Below are positions 7,448 through 16,500 of a stretch of 64,000 nt of DNA, in pieces. A program made the position numbers and the translations under genes. Source of the stretch: Methylobacterium sp. Leaf91 (lineage in GTDB: Bacteria; Pseudomonadota; Alphaproteobacteria; Rhizobiales; Beijerinckiaceae); contig NZ_LMMP01000051.1 of the NCBI RefSeq assembly GCF_001422815.1, positions 978-64,977 of the forward strand, read 5' to 3'. Positions within the stretch are counted from its first letter, which is position 1; every line of letters begins with the position of its first letter. The notes below the pieces were generated by a model, which searched no databases, was not told the origin of the DNA, and was given only the letters and a program-made list of their open reading frames with translations.

Positions 7448-9070
7448 ATGATCCGCCTCGAGAAAATCGGCAAGCAGAACGGACGGCAGATCGTCTTCAT
7501 CGAGGCGTCGGCCGCTCTCCAGAAGGGCGAGAAGGTCGGCCTCGTGGGGCCGAACGGCGCCGGCAAGACCACCCTGTTCCGGATGATCACCGGCGAGGAG
7601 GAGCCCGACGAGGGTCAGGTCGCCACCGATCGGGGCATCACCATCGGCTATTTCAGCCAGGATGTCGGCGAGATGTCGGGCTGCTCCGTCGTCTCCGCCG
7701 TGATGGACGGGGCCGGCCCGGTGAGCGTGGTCGCCACAGAACTGAAGCAGATCGAGGCCGGCCTCGCCGATCCCGACCGGATGGACGAGATGGATGCGCT
7801 CGTGGAGCGCTACGGCGAGGTCCAGGCCCGGTTCGAAGAGCTCGACGGCTACGCCCTCGAAGGCCGGGCCTACGAGGTGCTGGCGGGCCTGAGCTTCTCC
7901 CAGGAGATGATGGACGGCGACGTCGGCAAGCTCTCGGGCGGCTGGAAGATGCGAGTGGCTTTGGCCCGCATCCTCCTGATGAACCCGGACGTGATGCTCC
8001 TCGACGAGCCCTCCAACCATCTCGACCTCGAAAGCCTGATCTGGCTCGAGGCGTTCCTCAAGAACTACGAGGGCGCCCTGCTGATGACCTCGCACGACCG
8101 CGAGTTCATGAACCGCATCGTCTCCAAGGTCATCGAGATCGATGGCGGCACCCTCACCACCTATTCCGGCGACTACGGCTTCTACGAGCAGCAGCGGGCC
8201 CTGAACGAGACGCACCAGCAGGCGCAGTTCGAGCGCCAGCAGGCGATGCTCGCCAAGGAGATCAAGTTCATCGAGCGGTTTAAAGCCCGCGCCAGCCACG
8301 CCGCACAGGTGCAGAGCCGGGTGAAGAAGCTCGACAAGATCGAGCGGGTGGAGCCCCCCAAGCGCCGGCAATCGGTGGCGTTCGAGTTCCAGCCGGCGCC
8401 GCGTTCGGGCGACGACGTCGTCATCATCAAGAACGTGCACAAACGCTACGGCAGCCGCACCATCTACGAGGGACTCGACTTTTCCATCCGTCGCCGGGAG
8501 CGCTGGTGCGTGATGGGTATCAACGGCGCCGGCAAGTCGACCCTGCTCAAGCTCGTGACCGGCTCGACCCCGCCCGACGACGGCAGCATCGCGGTGGGGG
8601 GAAGCGTCAAGCTCGGCTACTTCGCCCAGCACGCCATGGACCTCCTCGACGGCGACCTCACCGTGTTCCAAGACCTGGAGCGCTCGTTCCCGCAGGCGGG
8701 CCAGGGTAGCCTGCGGGCGCTGGCCGGCTGCTTCGGCTTCTCGGGCGACGACGTCGAGAAGCGCTGCCGCGTGCTCTCGGGCGGCGAGAAGGCCCGGCTG
8801 GTCATGGCCAAGATGCTGTTCGACCCGCCGAACTTCCTCGTCCTCGACGAGCCGACCAACCACCTCGACATGGGCACCAAGGAGATGCTCATCACGGCGC
8901 TGGCGAACTACGAGGGCACGATGCTGTTCGTGAGCCACGACCGGCACTTCCTCGCCGCCCTGTCGAACCGCGTCCTCGAACTCACCGCCGACGGCATCCA
9001 TCAATATGGCGGCGGCTACACCGAATACGTCGCGCGCACCGGCCAGGAGGCACCGGGGCTGAGGAGCTGA
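7448..9070 (+). CDS. ABC-F family ATPase
   Basis: A 540-residue soluble protein with two nucleotide-binding domains and no membrane segment. NBD1 has Walker A GPNGAGKTT (34-42), signature KLSGGW (161-166), Walker B VMLLDEPSNHLD (182-193) and switch SHDR. NBD2 has GINGAGKST (357-365), LSGGEKARL (443-451) and FLVLDEPTNHLD (463-474). The charged helical linker between them (about 250-305) is the P-site tRNA interaction motif of ABC-F proteins, which act on the ribosome in translation. The exact subfamily (EttA, YbiT, Uup) is not assigned. ATG 7448 begins at the beta strand of NBD1; upstream in-frame extension is antisense to the deformylase-like gene. Confidence 0.93.
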   Translation: MIRLEKIGKQNGRQIVFIEASAALQKGEKVGLVGPNGAGKTTLFRMITGEEEPDEGQVATDRGITIGYFSQDVGEMSGCSVVSAVMDGAGPVSVVATELKQIEAGLADPDRMDEMDALVERYGEVQARFEELDGYALEGRAYEVLAGLSFSQEMMDGDVGKLSGGWKMRVALARILLMNPDVMLLDEPSNHLDLESLIWLEAFLKNYEGALLMTSHDREFMNRIVSKVIEIDGGTLTTYSGDYGFYEQQRALNETHQQAQFERQQAMLAKEIKFIERFKARASHAAQVQSRVKKLDKIERVEPPKRRQSVAFEFQPAPRSGDDVVIIKNVHKRYGSRTIYEGLDFSIRRRERWCVMGINGAGKSTLLKLVTGSTPPDDGSIAVGGSVKLGYFAQHAMDLLDGDLTVFQDLERSFPQAGQGSLRALAGCFGFSGDDVEKRCRVLSGGEKARLVMAKMLFDPPNFLVLDEPTNHLDMGTKEMLITALANYEGTMLFVSHDRHFLAALSNRVLELTADGIHQYGGGYTEYVARTGQEAPGLRS

Positions 9071-9160
9071 GCGGCTGGTTTCCCCCTCTCCCCGCGGGCG
9101 GGGCGAGGGGATGCACGGTAACGAAAGCGCCTCGAACCCGATCACCCCAGGAGACCGACC

Positions 9161-9535
9161 ATGGATGCCAAACTCGCTGACATCGTCAGGGCGGCGGCGG
9201 CACAGGCCCGGCGCAAGGCCCGCGCCTTCGACGGATCGTCGTCGAAGGACGCATTGCCCTGGGCGGTGATCGAGGCCTTCGATGCCGACGTGCGTGGGCA
9301 TGTGGAGCGCGACCGCCGGATCGAAGAGGAACGCGACCGGGTTCTCATCGCCGCGGTCAATTTCGCCGAGACACCGGTCGAGGACGGCGAGGAGGCGGTC
9401 GGGGCCGCGCGGGATGCCCTTATCGATGCGATCGACTACCTCGAACAGGCTGTCCTGCGCTTCGGAAGCGTCAACCGCCAGGGAGCCAAGCTCGGCTACG
9501 GCGAGACGGGACAGAGGGTGACCGACGGACGGTGA
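9161..9535 (+). CDS. Hypothetical protein, helical and acidic
   Basis: A 124-residue protein with a good ribosome site (AGGAGACC) before ATG 9161. Residues about 35-90 are charged helix (ERDRRIEEERDRVLIAAVNF, then ARDALIDAIDYLEQAVLRFG). No signal peptide, cysteine or known motif is seen. It lies downstream of the ABC-F gene on the same strand with a 90-base spacer that contains a GC-rich imperfect palindrome. Function unknown. Confidence 0.65.
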   Translation: MDAKLADIVRAAAAQARRKARAFDGSSSKDALPWAVIEAFDADVRGHVERDRRIEEERDRVLIAAVNFAETPVEDGEEAVGAARDALIDAIDYLEQAVLRFGSVNRQGAKLGYGETGQRVTDGR

Positions 9536-9577
9536 GGGTTTCGCCCTCCGGGGGTGAACCCGGGCGGTCGACATGAG

Positions 9578-9610
9578 AACGGGCCAGGCTCCCGCGAGCC
9601 CGACCCGTTT
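9578..9610. terminator. Hairpin between convergent genes
   Basis: AACGGG (9578-9583) pairs with CCCGTT (9604-9609), and GGCTC (9587-9591) with GAGCC (9596-9600), followed by a weak T run. It lies between the plus-strand gene ending at 9535 and the minus-strand chemoreceptor ending at 9635, so it may stop transcription in both directions. Confidence 0.55.
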
Positions 9611-9634
9611 GTTGGTCCGCGCGGTGGAATCGGG

Positions 9635-11311
9635 TCAGGCGGCCCGCACCGTGGCAAGGAAGCGGTGCACTTCTCCGGTGAGATGTTCGGATTGCTGGGA
9701 GAGTTCGCCAGCGGCGCCGAGCACCTGGCTCGCGGCCGCTCCGGTCTCTTCGGCAGCACTGGCCACGCCGGCGATGTTGCTCGTCACCTCGTTGGTACCG
9801 GACGAGGCCTGCGAGACGTTGCGCACGATCTCCTGCGTCGCCGCGCTCTGCTGCTCGACCGCCGCCGCGATGGCAGTCGCCACGGCATTGATGTCCCGGA
9901 TCCGCATCGTGATCGAACCGATGGCCGAGACCGCCTGACCGGTGGCGCCCTGGATGTGGCCGATCTGCTGGGAGATCTCCTCCGTGGCGCGGGCCGTCTG
10001 ATTGGCCAGTTCCTTCACCTCGGCGGCGACCACCGCGAAGCCCCGGCCCGCTTCACCGGCGCGCGCGGCCTCGATGGTGGCGTTGAGGGCGAGCAGGTTG
10101 GTCTGGCTGGCGATCGTCGAGATCAGGCTCACCACATCCCCGATCCGGCTCACGGCACCGCTGAGTTCCTGCACGAGGCCGGCCGTGGCGTCAGCCTCCG
10201 TTACGGCGGATTGTGCGAGAGTGGCGGAGCTCGAGACCTGTCGGCCGATTTCCTGCACGGACGTGCCGAGTTCCTCGGCGGCGGCAGCGACGGTGTTCAC
10301 GTTGACGGCGGCCTCCTCGGCTGCGGCGGCCACGGTGGTGGATTGCGACGCGGTCTGTGTCGCCGTCACCGTCATGGCCTGCGCCGTGGCCTGAAGCTCG
10401 GTGGCGGAGGAGGAGACCATGCCGATGATGCCGCCGACAGCCGTCTCGAAATCCTCGGCCATCTTGCGCATTCCAGCACGGCGCTGCTCCTCGGCGGAAG
10501 CCCGAGTGAGGACCGTGTCCTCTTCGAGCTGACGCGTGCGGATCAGGTTGGTCCGGAACACTTCCACCGCCTGGGCCATCTCGCCGATCTCGTCGCGGCG
10601 GCCCATGGAGGGAACGGCGGTCGTCTCGTCACCGCCGGCAATGTGACGCATGGCCTGGGTCATGCGCTCGATCGGGCGGGCAACGCCGAGGAACGAGAAG
10701 ATCATGGCCGAGACGGCCATCACGATGCAGACCGTGAGCATGATGATCGAGATCCGGATCGCTTCGGCCTGCTGGCTGCGCGCCGCCTCTCCGGCGGCGT
10801 TGGCAGCTACCACGTTGATCTCGACCAGACGGGTGGCCGCGTCGGCGACCGCCCGATAATTCGCGTGGTTGCCTTCGCGGAAGAAGCTCAGCGCCTGGTC
10901 CCTGTCGGTCTCGCGCATGGAGCGGAGCTTTCCCCAATCGGCCTTCAGAATCTCCATCTTGGCGATCAGATCCTCATAGATCGCCTTTTCTTCCGCTCCG
11001 GAGATCAGGGACTTGTAGTCTTCGATGGACTTGTTGCGCTCCAGCATCATTTCGTTCGCAAGCTTGAGATCGGCCTGCTCGATGGTGCTGTTGGGAGCGG
11101 TCAGGTAGCGCAGCTGGGACGTGCGGACCCGGAGCACCAGACGATTGATCTTGTCGGCCTGGGTCACCGACGGCACGGCATTGTCGACCAGAACGGCAAT
11201 CTTCGTGCCGATGTCCTGAAGCTTGTATAGGGCCACCAAGCCCTGCGCTGCCGAAATCGAAACGACGATGCTGAACAGACTGATCAGTACGGCCTTGATC
11301 GACAATCGCAT
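9635..11311 (-). CDS. Methyl-accepting chemotaxis protein
   Basis: A 558-residue inner-membrane receptor. TM1 is about residues 7-28. A helical periplasmic domain of the four-helix-bundle type (about 30-185) follows, then TM2 (about 187-210), HAMP (about 211-265, beginning RPIERM) and a cytoplasmic signalling coiled coil. The highly conserved tip is present ([20 protein letters not shown], then [13 protein letters not shown]). No CheR-binding pentapeptide is at the C-terminus (FLATVRAA). It should signal to CheA/CheW; the ligand is unknown. It is a single gene, preceded by an unusually AT-rich upstream region. Confidence 0.95.
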   Translation of the reverse strand: MRLSIKAVLISLFSIVVSISAAQGLVALYKLQDIGTKIAVLVDNAVPSVTQADKINRLVLRVRTSQLRYLTAPNSTIEQADLKLANEMMLERNKSIEDYKSLISGAEEKAIYEDLIAKMEILKADWGKLRSMRETDRDQALSFFREGNHANYRAVADAATRLVEINVVAANAAGEAARSQQAEAIRISIIMLTVCIVMAVSAMIFSFLGVARPIERMTQAMRHIAGGDETTAVPSMGRRDEIGEMAQAVEVFRTNLIRTRQLEEDTVLTRASAEEQRRAGMRKMAEDFETAVGGIIGMVSSSATELQATAQAMTVTATQTASQSTTVAAAAEEAAVNVNTVAAAAEELGTSVQEIGRQVSSSATLAQSAVTEADATAGLVQELSGAVSRIGDVVSLISTIASQTNLLALNATIEAARAGEAGRGFAVVAAEVKELANQTARATEEISQQIGHIQGATGQAVSAIGSITMRIRDINAVATAIAAAVEQQSAATQEIVRNVSQASSGTNEVTSNIAGVASAAEETGAAASQVLGAAGELSQQSEHLTGEVHRFLATVRAA

Positions 11312-11697
11312 GACTTATACTCCCCCAACGATACAATGATAATAACCGAATAAAGAGTCTTATTTAATATTTTATAACTACTTGTATGAAATATAGTTCA
11401 TCGATATTTGATTTATATTCGCTCCACTTGAACGATCGCGTATTCAAATTTACGTAAATAAAAACTCTGCCCGCCCCACCGATGACTTGAATAACGACAA
11501 AACATGTATTGTCACGTCCAACTCGCGAAAACCTTACCGCGAAACTTATTTCAGTATTCGCGAGCATCACAACTGACCACCAATATCGGCGCAGCAGCGG
11601 TAGTGTGAGGCGTGCCTGATTTCCCTCGACCACGAGCAGAAGGGTCTCGCGCGGAGGTTCGCGGCATCATGGCTCCAGGCGAGCCGGGCAAGATCGC
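11312..11697. other. AT-rich intergenic region upstream of the chemoreceptor
   Basis: This 386-base stretch is far richer in A+T than its neighbours, especially 11330-11470. A minus-strand frame (11364-11633) could encode 89 residues but has atypical composition and no recognisable motif. It probably holds the chemoreceptor promoter, or it is a recently acquired or decayed segment. Confidence 0.5.
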
Positions 11698-12705
11698 TCA
11701 GCCGAGCCAGCCCGTCAGGACGTAGCAGCATGCGGCGATGAGGGCGGCGGCGGGCAGGGTCAGGACCCAGGCGACGACGATGTTCCCGGCAATGCCCCAA
11801 CGGACCGCCGAGGTCCGGCGGGCCGCGCCCACGCCGACGATGGCGCCGGTGATGGTGTGCGTGGTCGAGACCGGGACACCGAGCCATGTCGCCAGGAACA
11901 GGGTGATTGCGCCACCCGTCTCGGCGCAGAAGCCCTGCATCGGGTTCAGGCGGGTGATCTTCGAGCCCATCGTGTGGACGATGCGCCAGCCGCCGAAGAG
12001 GGTCCCGAGCGCCATGGCCGATTGGCAGGCCAGGACCACCCAGAGGGGAACGTGGAAGCTGCTCCCCAGATGCCCCTGCGAGTAGAGCAGCACAGCGATG
12101 ATCCCCATGGTCTTCTGGGCGTCGTTGCCGCCATGTCCGAGGGAATAGAGCGAGGCCGAGACGAATTGCAGGAGCCGGAAGCTCCGGTCGACCCCGAAGG
12201 GCGTGGCGCGCCGGCAGGTCCAGGACACGATCAGCACGAGGAGGAGGGCGAGCAGGAACCCCACGAGCGGGGACAGCACGATGGCAGCGATCGTCTTCGA
12301 CAGGCCGGACCAGACCACGACGTCGAACCCCGCCTTGGTGATGCCCGCCCCGACGAGGCCGCCCACCAGCGCATGCGAAGAACTCGACGGAATGCCGAGC
12401 ACCCAGGTGGCGATGTTCCAGGCGATGGCGCCGACCAGCGCGCTCAGGATGACGCGCGGATCGACGATCCCGGCATCGACGATCCCGGTCCCCAGGGTCT
12501 GCGCCACATGGAGGCCGAAGAACAGGAAGGCGATGAAGTTGAAGAACGCCGCCCAGAGCACCGCGTATTGCGGGCGCAGCACCCGCGTCGAGACGATGGT
12601 GGCGATGGAATTGGCCGCGTCGTGCAAGCCGTTGAGGAAGTCGAAGAACAGGGCGACGGCGATGAGGCCGGCCAGCGCCGGCAGCGCGAGGGAGGCGGCG
12701 TCCAT
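11698..12705 (-). CDS. pit: PiT family inorganic phosphate transporter
   Basis: A 335-residue integral membrane protein with about ten hydrophobic segments. The duplicated PiT signature is present: FDFLNGLHDAANSIATIVST near the N-terminus and SLGHGGNDAQKTMGIIA in the second half. The conserved serine-rich loops IPSSSSHALVGGLVG and VPVSTTHTITGAIVGVG are also present. It imports phosphate (or metal-phosphate) with protons or cations. Start ATG 12705 lies 5 bases after the stop of the DUF47 gene, the usual pairing for low-affinity phosphate uptake in alphaproteobacteria. Confidence 0.94.
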   Translation of the reverse strand: MDAASLALPALAGLIAVALFFDFLNGLHDAANSIATIVSTRVLRPQYAVLWAAFFNFIAFLFFGLHVAQTLGTGIVDAGIVDPRVILSALVGAIAWNIATWVLGIPSSSSHALVGGLVGAGITKAGFDVVVWSGLSKTIAAIVLSPLVGFLLALLLVLIVSWTCRRATPFGVDRSFRLLQFVSASLYSLGHGGNDAQKTMGIIAVLLYSQGHLGSSFHVPLWVVLACQSAMALGTLFGGWRIVHTMGSKITRLNPMQGFCAETGGAITLFLATWLGVPVSTTHTITGAIVGVGAARRTSAVRWGIAGNIVVAWVLTLPAAALIAACCYVLTGWLG

Positions 12706-12710
12706 GCCCG

Positions 12711-13367
12711 TCACACGTTCTCGATCACGATGCCGCTGATCTCGTTGGCGACGTCCTCGAACCGGTCGACCACATCCTCCAGGTGCCCGTAGATCTCGGC
12801 GCCGATGATGTAGGCCATGGTGTCGCCGTCGCCGCCATCCTTGCGATGGGCCCGGTAGAGAGCCTTGAGGCCACGCTCCTGCAACTCGTCCGAGCGGCCC
12901 TCGACGCGGGTGATGCGCTCCGTGAGGGTGTTGATGCGTCCCGCATGGGTGCCGACGGCGTTGAGCAGGGGGATCGTCTCGGCCGTGAGACGCGCCGCCT
13001 CGAGCACGGTGTCGCCCATCTCGCGCATGAGGGGGTCGAAAGAACGGATTTCGTAGAGGGTGATCGTCTTCACGGTCTTGTTCATCTGGTCGATGGCGTC
13101 GTCCATCGACTGGATCAGATCCTTGATGTCGCCGCGGTCGAAGGGGGTGATGAAGCTGCGCCGGACCGCGAGCAGAACCTCTGCGGTGATCGCGTCGGCC
13201 TCGTGCTCGCGATCGACGATCACCTGGCAGTAGCGCGGCACGCCGTCGCCGCCCTTCAGGACGCCCTGGAGTGCCTCCGCTCCCGCGACGAGGGTCTGGG
13301 AATGGCGTTCGAATAGGTCGAAGAAGCGATCCTCCCGCGGCATCAAGGCCCGAAACCAGCCCATCAT
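12711..13367 (-). CDS. DUF47 / PhoU-like Pit accessory protein
   Basis: A 218-residue all-helical protein of the DUF47 (TIGR00153) family. It begins MMGWFRALMPREDRFFDLF, with core motifs CQVIVDREHEADAITAEVL, PFDRGDIKDLIQSMDDAID and YIIGAEIYGHLEDVVDRFED. The acidic ExxxD and DxxxD pairs resemble PhoU metal sites. Genetically such proteins work with the Pit permease encoded immediately downstream, probably modulating phosphate transport. Either of two adjacent ATGs may be the start. Confidence 0.92.
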   Translation of the reverse strand: MMGWFRALMPREDRFFDLFERHSQTLVAGAEALQGVLKGGDGVPRYCQVIVDREHEADAITAEVLLAVRRSFITPFDRGDIKDLIQSMDDAIDQMNKTVKTITLYEIRSFDPLMREMGDTVLEAARLTAETIPLLNAVGTHAGRINTLTERITRVEGRSDELQERGLKALYRAHRKDGGDGDTMAYIIGAEIYGHLEDVVDRFEDVANEISGIVIENV

Positions 13368-13513
13368 TCGGCGTGCCCCTTCCCGATGTGGCGGGCACTC
13401 TCCGCTCGGCGCCGCAGGCTATGTCAGCCGTCAGGTGACCGTGGCCCTGAGAGTCCTGCCGGCCGATAACGTCTTCGAGGCCGCTCCGGTGCCGGTCATT
13501 CGCTCCGACCCCA

Positions 13514-16500
13514 TCAATATTCCCATTCGGCGCCCACCCCCACGGCGGTGCGACCGTCGCTGCCGGCCTCGCCCTGGATCTTGATGCGACGGGTCACGTC
13601 GTAATCCACGGTGGCAGCGGTATCCTGGGGCTTGGCGCCCGCCTTCACGCCGACGCTGAGACGGTCGCTGAGATAGCGCGAGGCACCCAGGGCCGGACCG
13701 CCGCTGGCTCCGGTGGAAACGTCCAGGCTGTCGAGGCCGAGCCCCTTGCGGGCCTGTTCGAACACGTCCGGGCCGCCGGCCCCGCCGGAGAGCTGCGACA
13801 CGGCCTGGGCGAGCTGGAGCGCCTGGAAGGGCGAGAGTCCCCCGGCCGCCTTCTTGAACAGCAGCCGCGACAGCACTTCGTCCTGCGGCAGGGACGGGTC
13901 GGAGGTGAGGACGAAGTCGGGCTGGTTGGCGGGGCCGGTCACGGCGACGCGGGCGGTGACCTCGGCGGCCTTGGTCTCGGCCTGGAAGTCGAGATCGGGG
14001 ATCGCGAGCTCGCCGTTGAAGGCCAGGCGGCCGCGGGTGAAATCGAGGCGCTGACCGATGATGCTGAGGCGCCCGCGACGCATGGCGAAATCGCCCACCG
14101 CCACCGGGTCGCGCGAAGTGCCGGTGAGGCGCAGGTCACCGCCGAGTTCCGCGTCGATTCCGCGTCCACGCACGAAGATGCGGTTCGGCGCATGGACGGC
14201 CACGTCCAGCGTGGCGTCGAAGGGCGGGGGCGCCTTCCTGCGCTTGCCCAATGCGGCGACCTTCGCCTTGCGGTCGGCCTTCGCATCGAGGCGCACCCGT
14301 ACGTCGGCGGGCGTATTGACCCGGCGCACGCCGGGCAGGGGCTGCACGGTCGCGGGCAGCCGATCGGGGACCGTCACATCGACGGAGACGAGGTCGACCC
14401 GTCCCGACACTTTCGGCGTCCGCGCCAAAGGACCGCTCAGGGCGAGGTTGAGGCTCGCAGTGGCGGTGACGATGGGGCTGGAGACGAGCTCGGCCCGCTC
14501 GGCGGTGATCTTGAACGCGCCGGGGAACCCGCCATTCGGGTCCAGGGCCACGCGCCCGCTGGCCTGAAGGCCGCCGCCGTTCCGGGTCTGCGCTGTCAGG
14601 CGCTCCACCACGAGGGTATCGCCCCGCCCGGTGACGCGGCCCTCGATCTGCTTGAGGGCGATGCCCTGGAGCGGATCGGTGAAGCTGCCGCCGGAGAGGG
14701 TGGCGGCACCCTCGGCACGGGGCGCGTCGAGGGTGCCCGAGACGCCCCCGTCGAGGGCGATCCGGCCGGCGACCCGCTGACCGCCGACGCTGAGCAGGCT
14801 GTTGGCCATGGCCGCGTCGAGGGTGCCGCGCAGCTTCAGCGCGATGGGTCCGCCCGCCGAGACGGGCAGGAAGCCGGCAAGGGTCAGCTCGGCGCCGCGA
14901 CCGGCCGAGACCCGGCCCTCGATCCCGGCGCGGCCGTCGCCCAGTGTGCCACTCGCCTTGGCGTCGATGGGCGGCAGGCCGGCCTTGCGCGTCTCCGGTG
15001 TCACGACCTTCGCCACCGACAGGGCATAACGCCCTTCCGGCCGCGCGGCCGTGCCGTGGATATCGGCGTCCCCGTCGAGGGTGCCGGTGAGGGCGAGGCT
15101 CGGCGAGGCAATGCGGGCAAGAGCCAACGGCAGCGCCCGGATGCCGAGTTTCAGGTCGAGATTCGATCCGGCGCGGCCGGCGAGGCTGACCCGCCCGGTA
15201 CCGGCGGCGATGACGAGACCGTCGATGACGGCCGAGCCCCGGTCGAGGGTGATCGTGGCGGGACCAGCCAGCGCCAGACGGTCCTTGCCGCGTGACGCGG
15301 AGAAGCGCGACAGCTCGATCCGCGTGGCCTCGGCCGGAACCAGCCGGGCAGCCCCGTCGAGATCGAAACCTCGCGCCTTGGCGGTGAGGGTGATGTCGCT
15401 GGCATTGGGCGACCCCACGGCCAGGAGGCGCACGGTGTCGATGGACTCGCCGGCGGCGATGACCCGGTCGGCATTGACCCGGCCGTCCACCACGGGATGG
15501 GCGAGGAGATCGCGGCCGGTGAGGTCGGCGTCGAGCTGCGCGAGGCCGATCTCACCCGAGCGCAGGGAGGCGCCCTTGGCCTTCACCGACGCGTCCTGGC
15601 GTCCTCCCTCACGCGAGAGGGCGACGGTCGCGTCGAGGCTTCCGGCCATCGGCGTGAGGGCGAGCGGCGACAGATCGTCGAGATTGGCGGCCGAGAGCGT
15701 GACGCTGCCCTGCGCGAGGAGGGTGGCCGCATCGACGGCCGCCTTACCGGCGAGGGTAGCCGAGCCGAGATTCACCGCGAGCCGGTCGAGGGACCAATCT
15801 GCGCCCGAGCGGGCGAGATGCACGTCCCCGCGCAGGGTCTTGCCGCCGATCTCGCCGCCCAGCGCCACCGTTCCATCGAGCGCCCCGGTGAGGTCCTTGA
15901 GCGCCGCGGCTACGCGCACGTCCCGGATCGGGCGGCCGAGCGCCCGTCCGTCGGCAGCGGTGAGGGTGGCGGTGAGGTCCGGTTTCTCCAGGGTTCCGGA
16001 GAGCCGTCCGTCGAGGAGGGCGCGACCGGCAAGGCGCGGATCGAGGGCGGAGAGGGTCTTCACGTCCACCAGGAGCTTGGCGTCGGCGAGACGCGCCGTG
16101 GCCTTGCCCTCCAGCCGGGCCACCATCTCGGCGCCGTCGAGCTTCACACCATCGAAGCTGTACCCATCGAAAACCTGGGAAAGCCTGCCCGAGAAATGCG
16201 GCTCGCGGCCCAGGAGCCGGTCGAGGGCCGGCAGGCCGAGGACAAGCCCTTGTGTCGTCGCATCTACATCGGCGGTCACGGCCTTGCGGGCGGGGTCCCC
16301 GCTCAAGTTCGCCTTAACGGCGACGCTGCCGGCCAGGGTCCGGTCGGCGACATCGGAGAAGGCCGAGAGATCGGCGAGGCCCGCCTTCAGCGTGCCCGTG
16401 AGCGTGTTCTGGCCGACGCGGCCGGCATAGGAGAGCGTGGCGGTGGGCGCGTCAAGATCGAACGCCGCCACATCGACCACGCCATCGGGTTGGAGCGTGC

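Noticed and set aside
7202-9574. Long minus-strand open frame running through the ABC-F gene and continuing into the deformylase-like gene
   Set aside because: It is antisense to a clear ABC-F gene. The frame stays open because GC-rich codons lack stops. Only the part below 7201 has deformylase features.
9554-11230. Plus-strand 558-residue frame opposite the chemoreceptor
   Set aside because: Low-complexity Gly/Arg/His composition, antisense to a canonical MCP signalling domain.
11364-11633. Possible 89-residue gene in the AT-rich gap
   Set aside because: Atypical codon use, no ribosome site, no motif, and it overlaps the likely promoter of the chemoreceptor.
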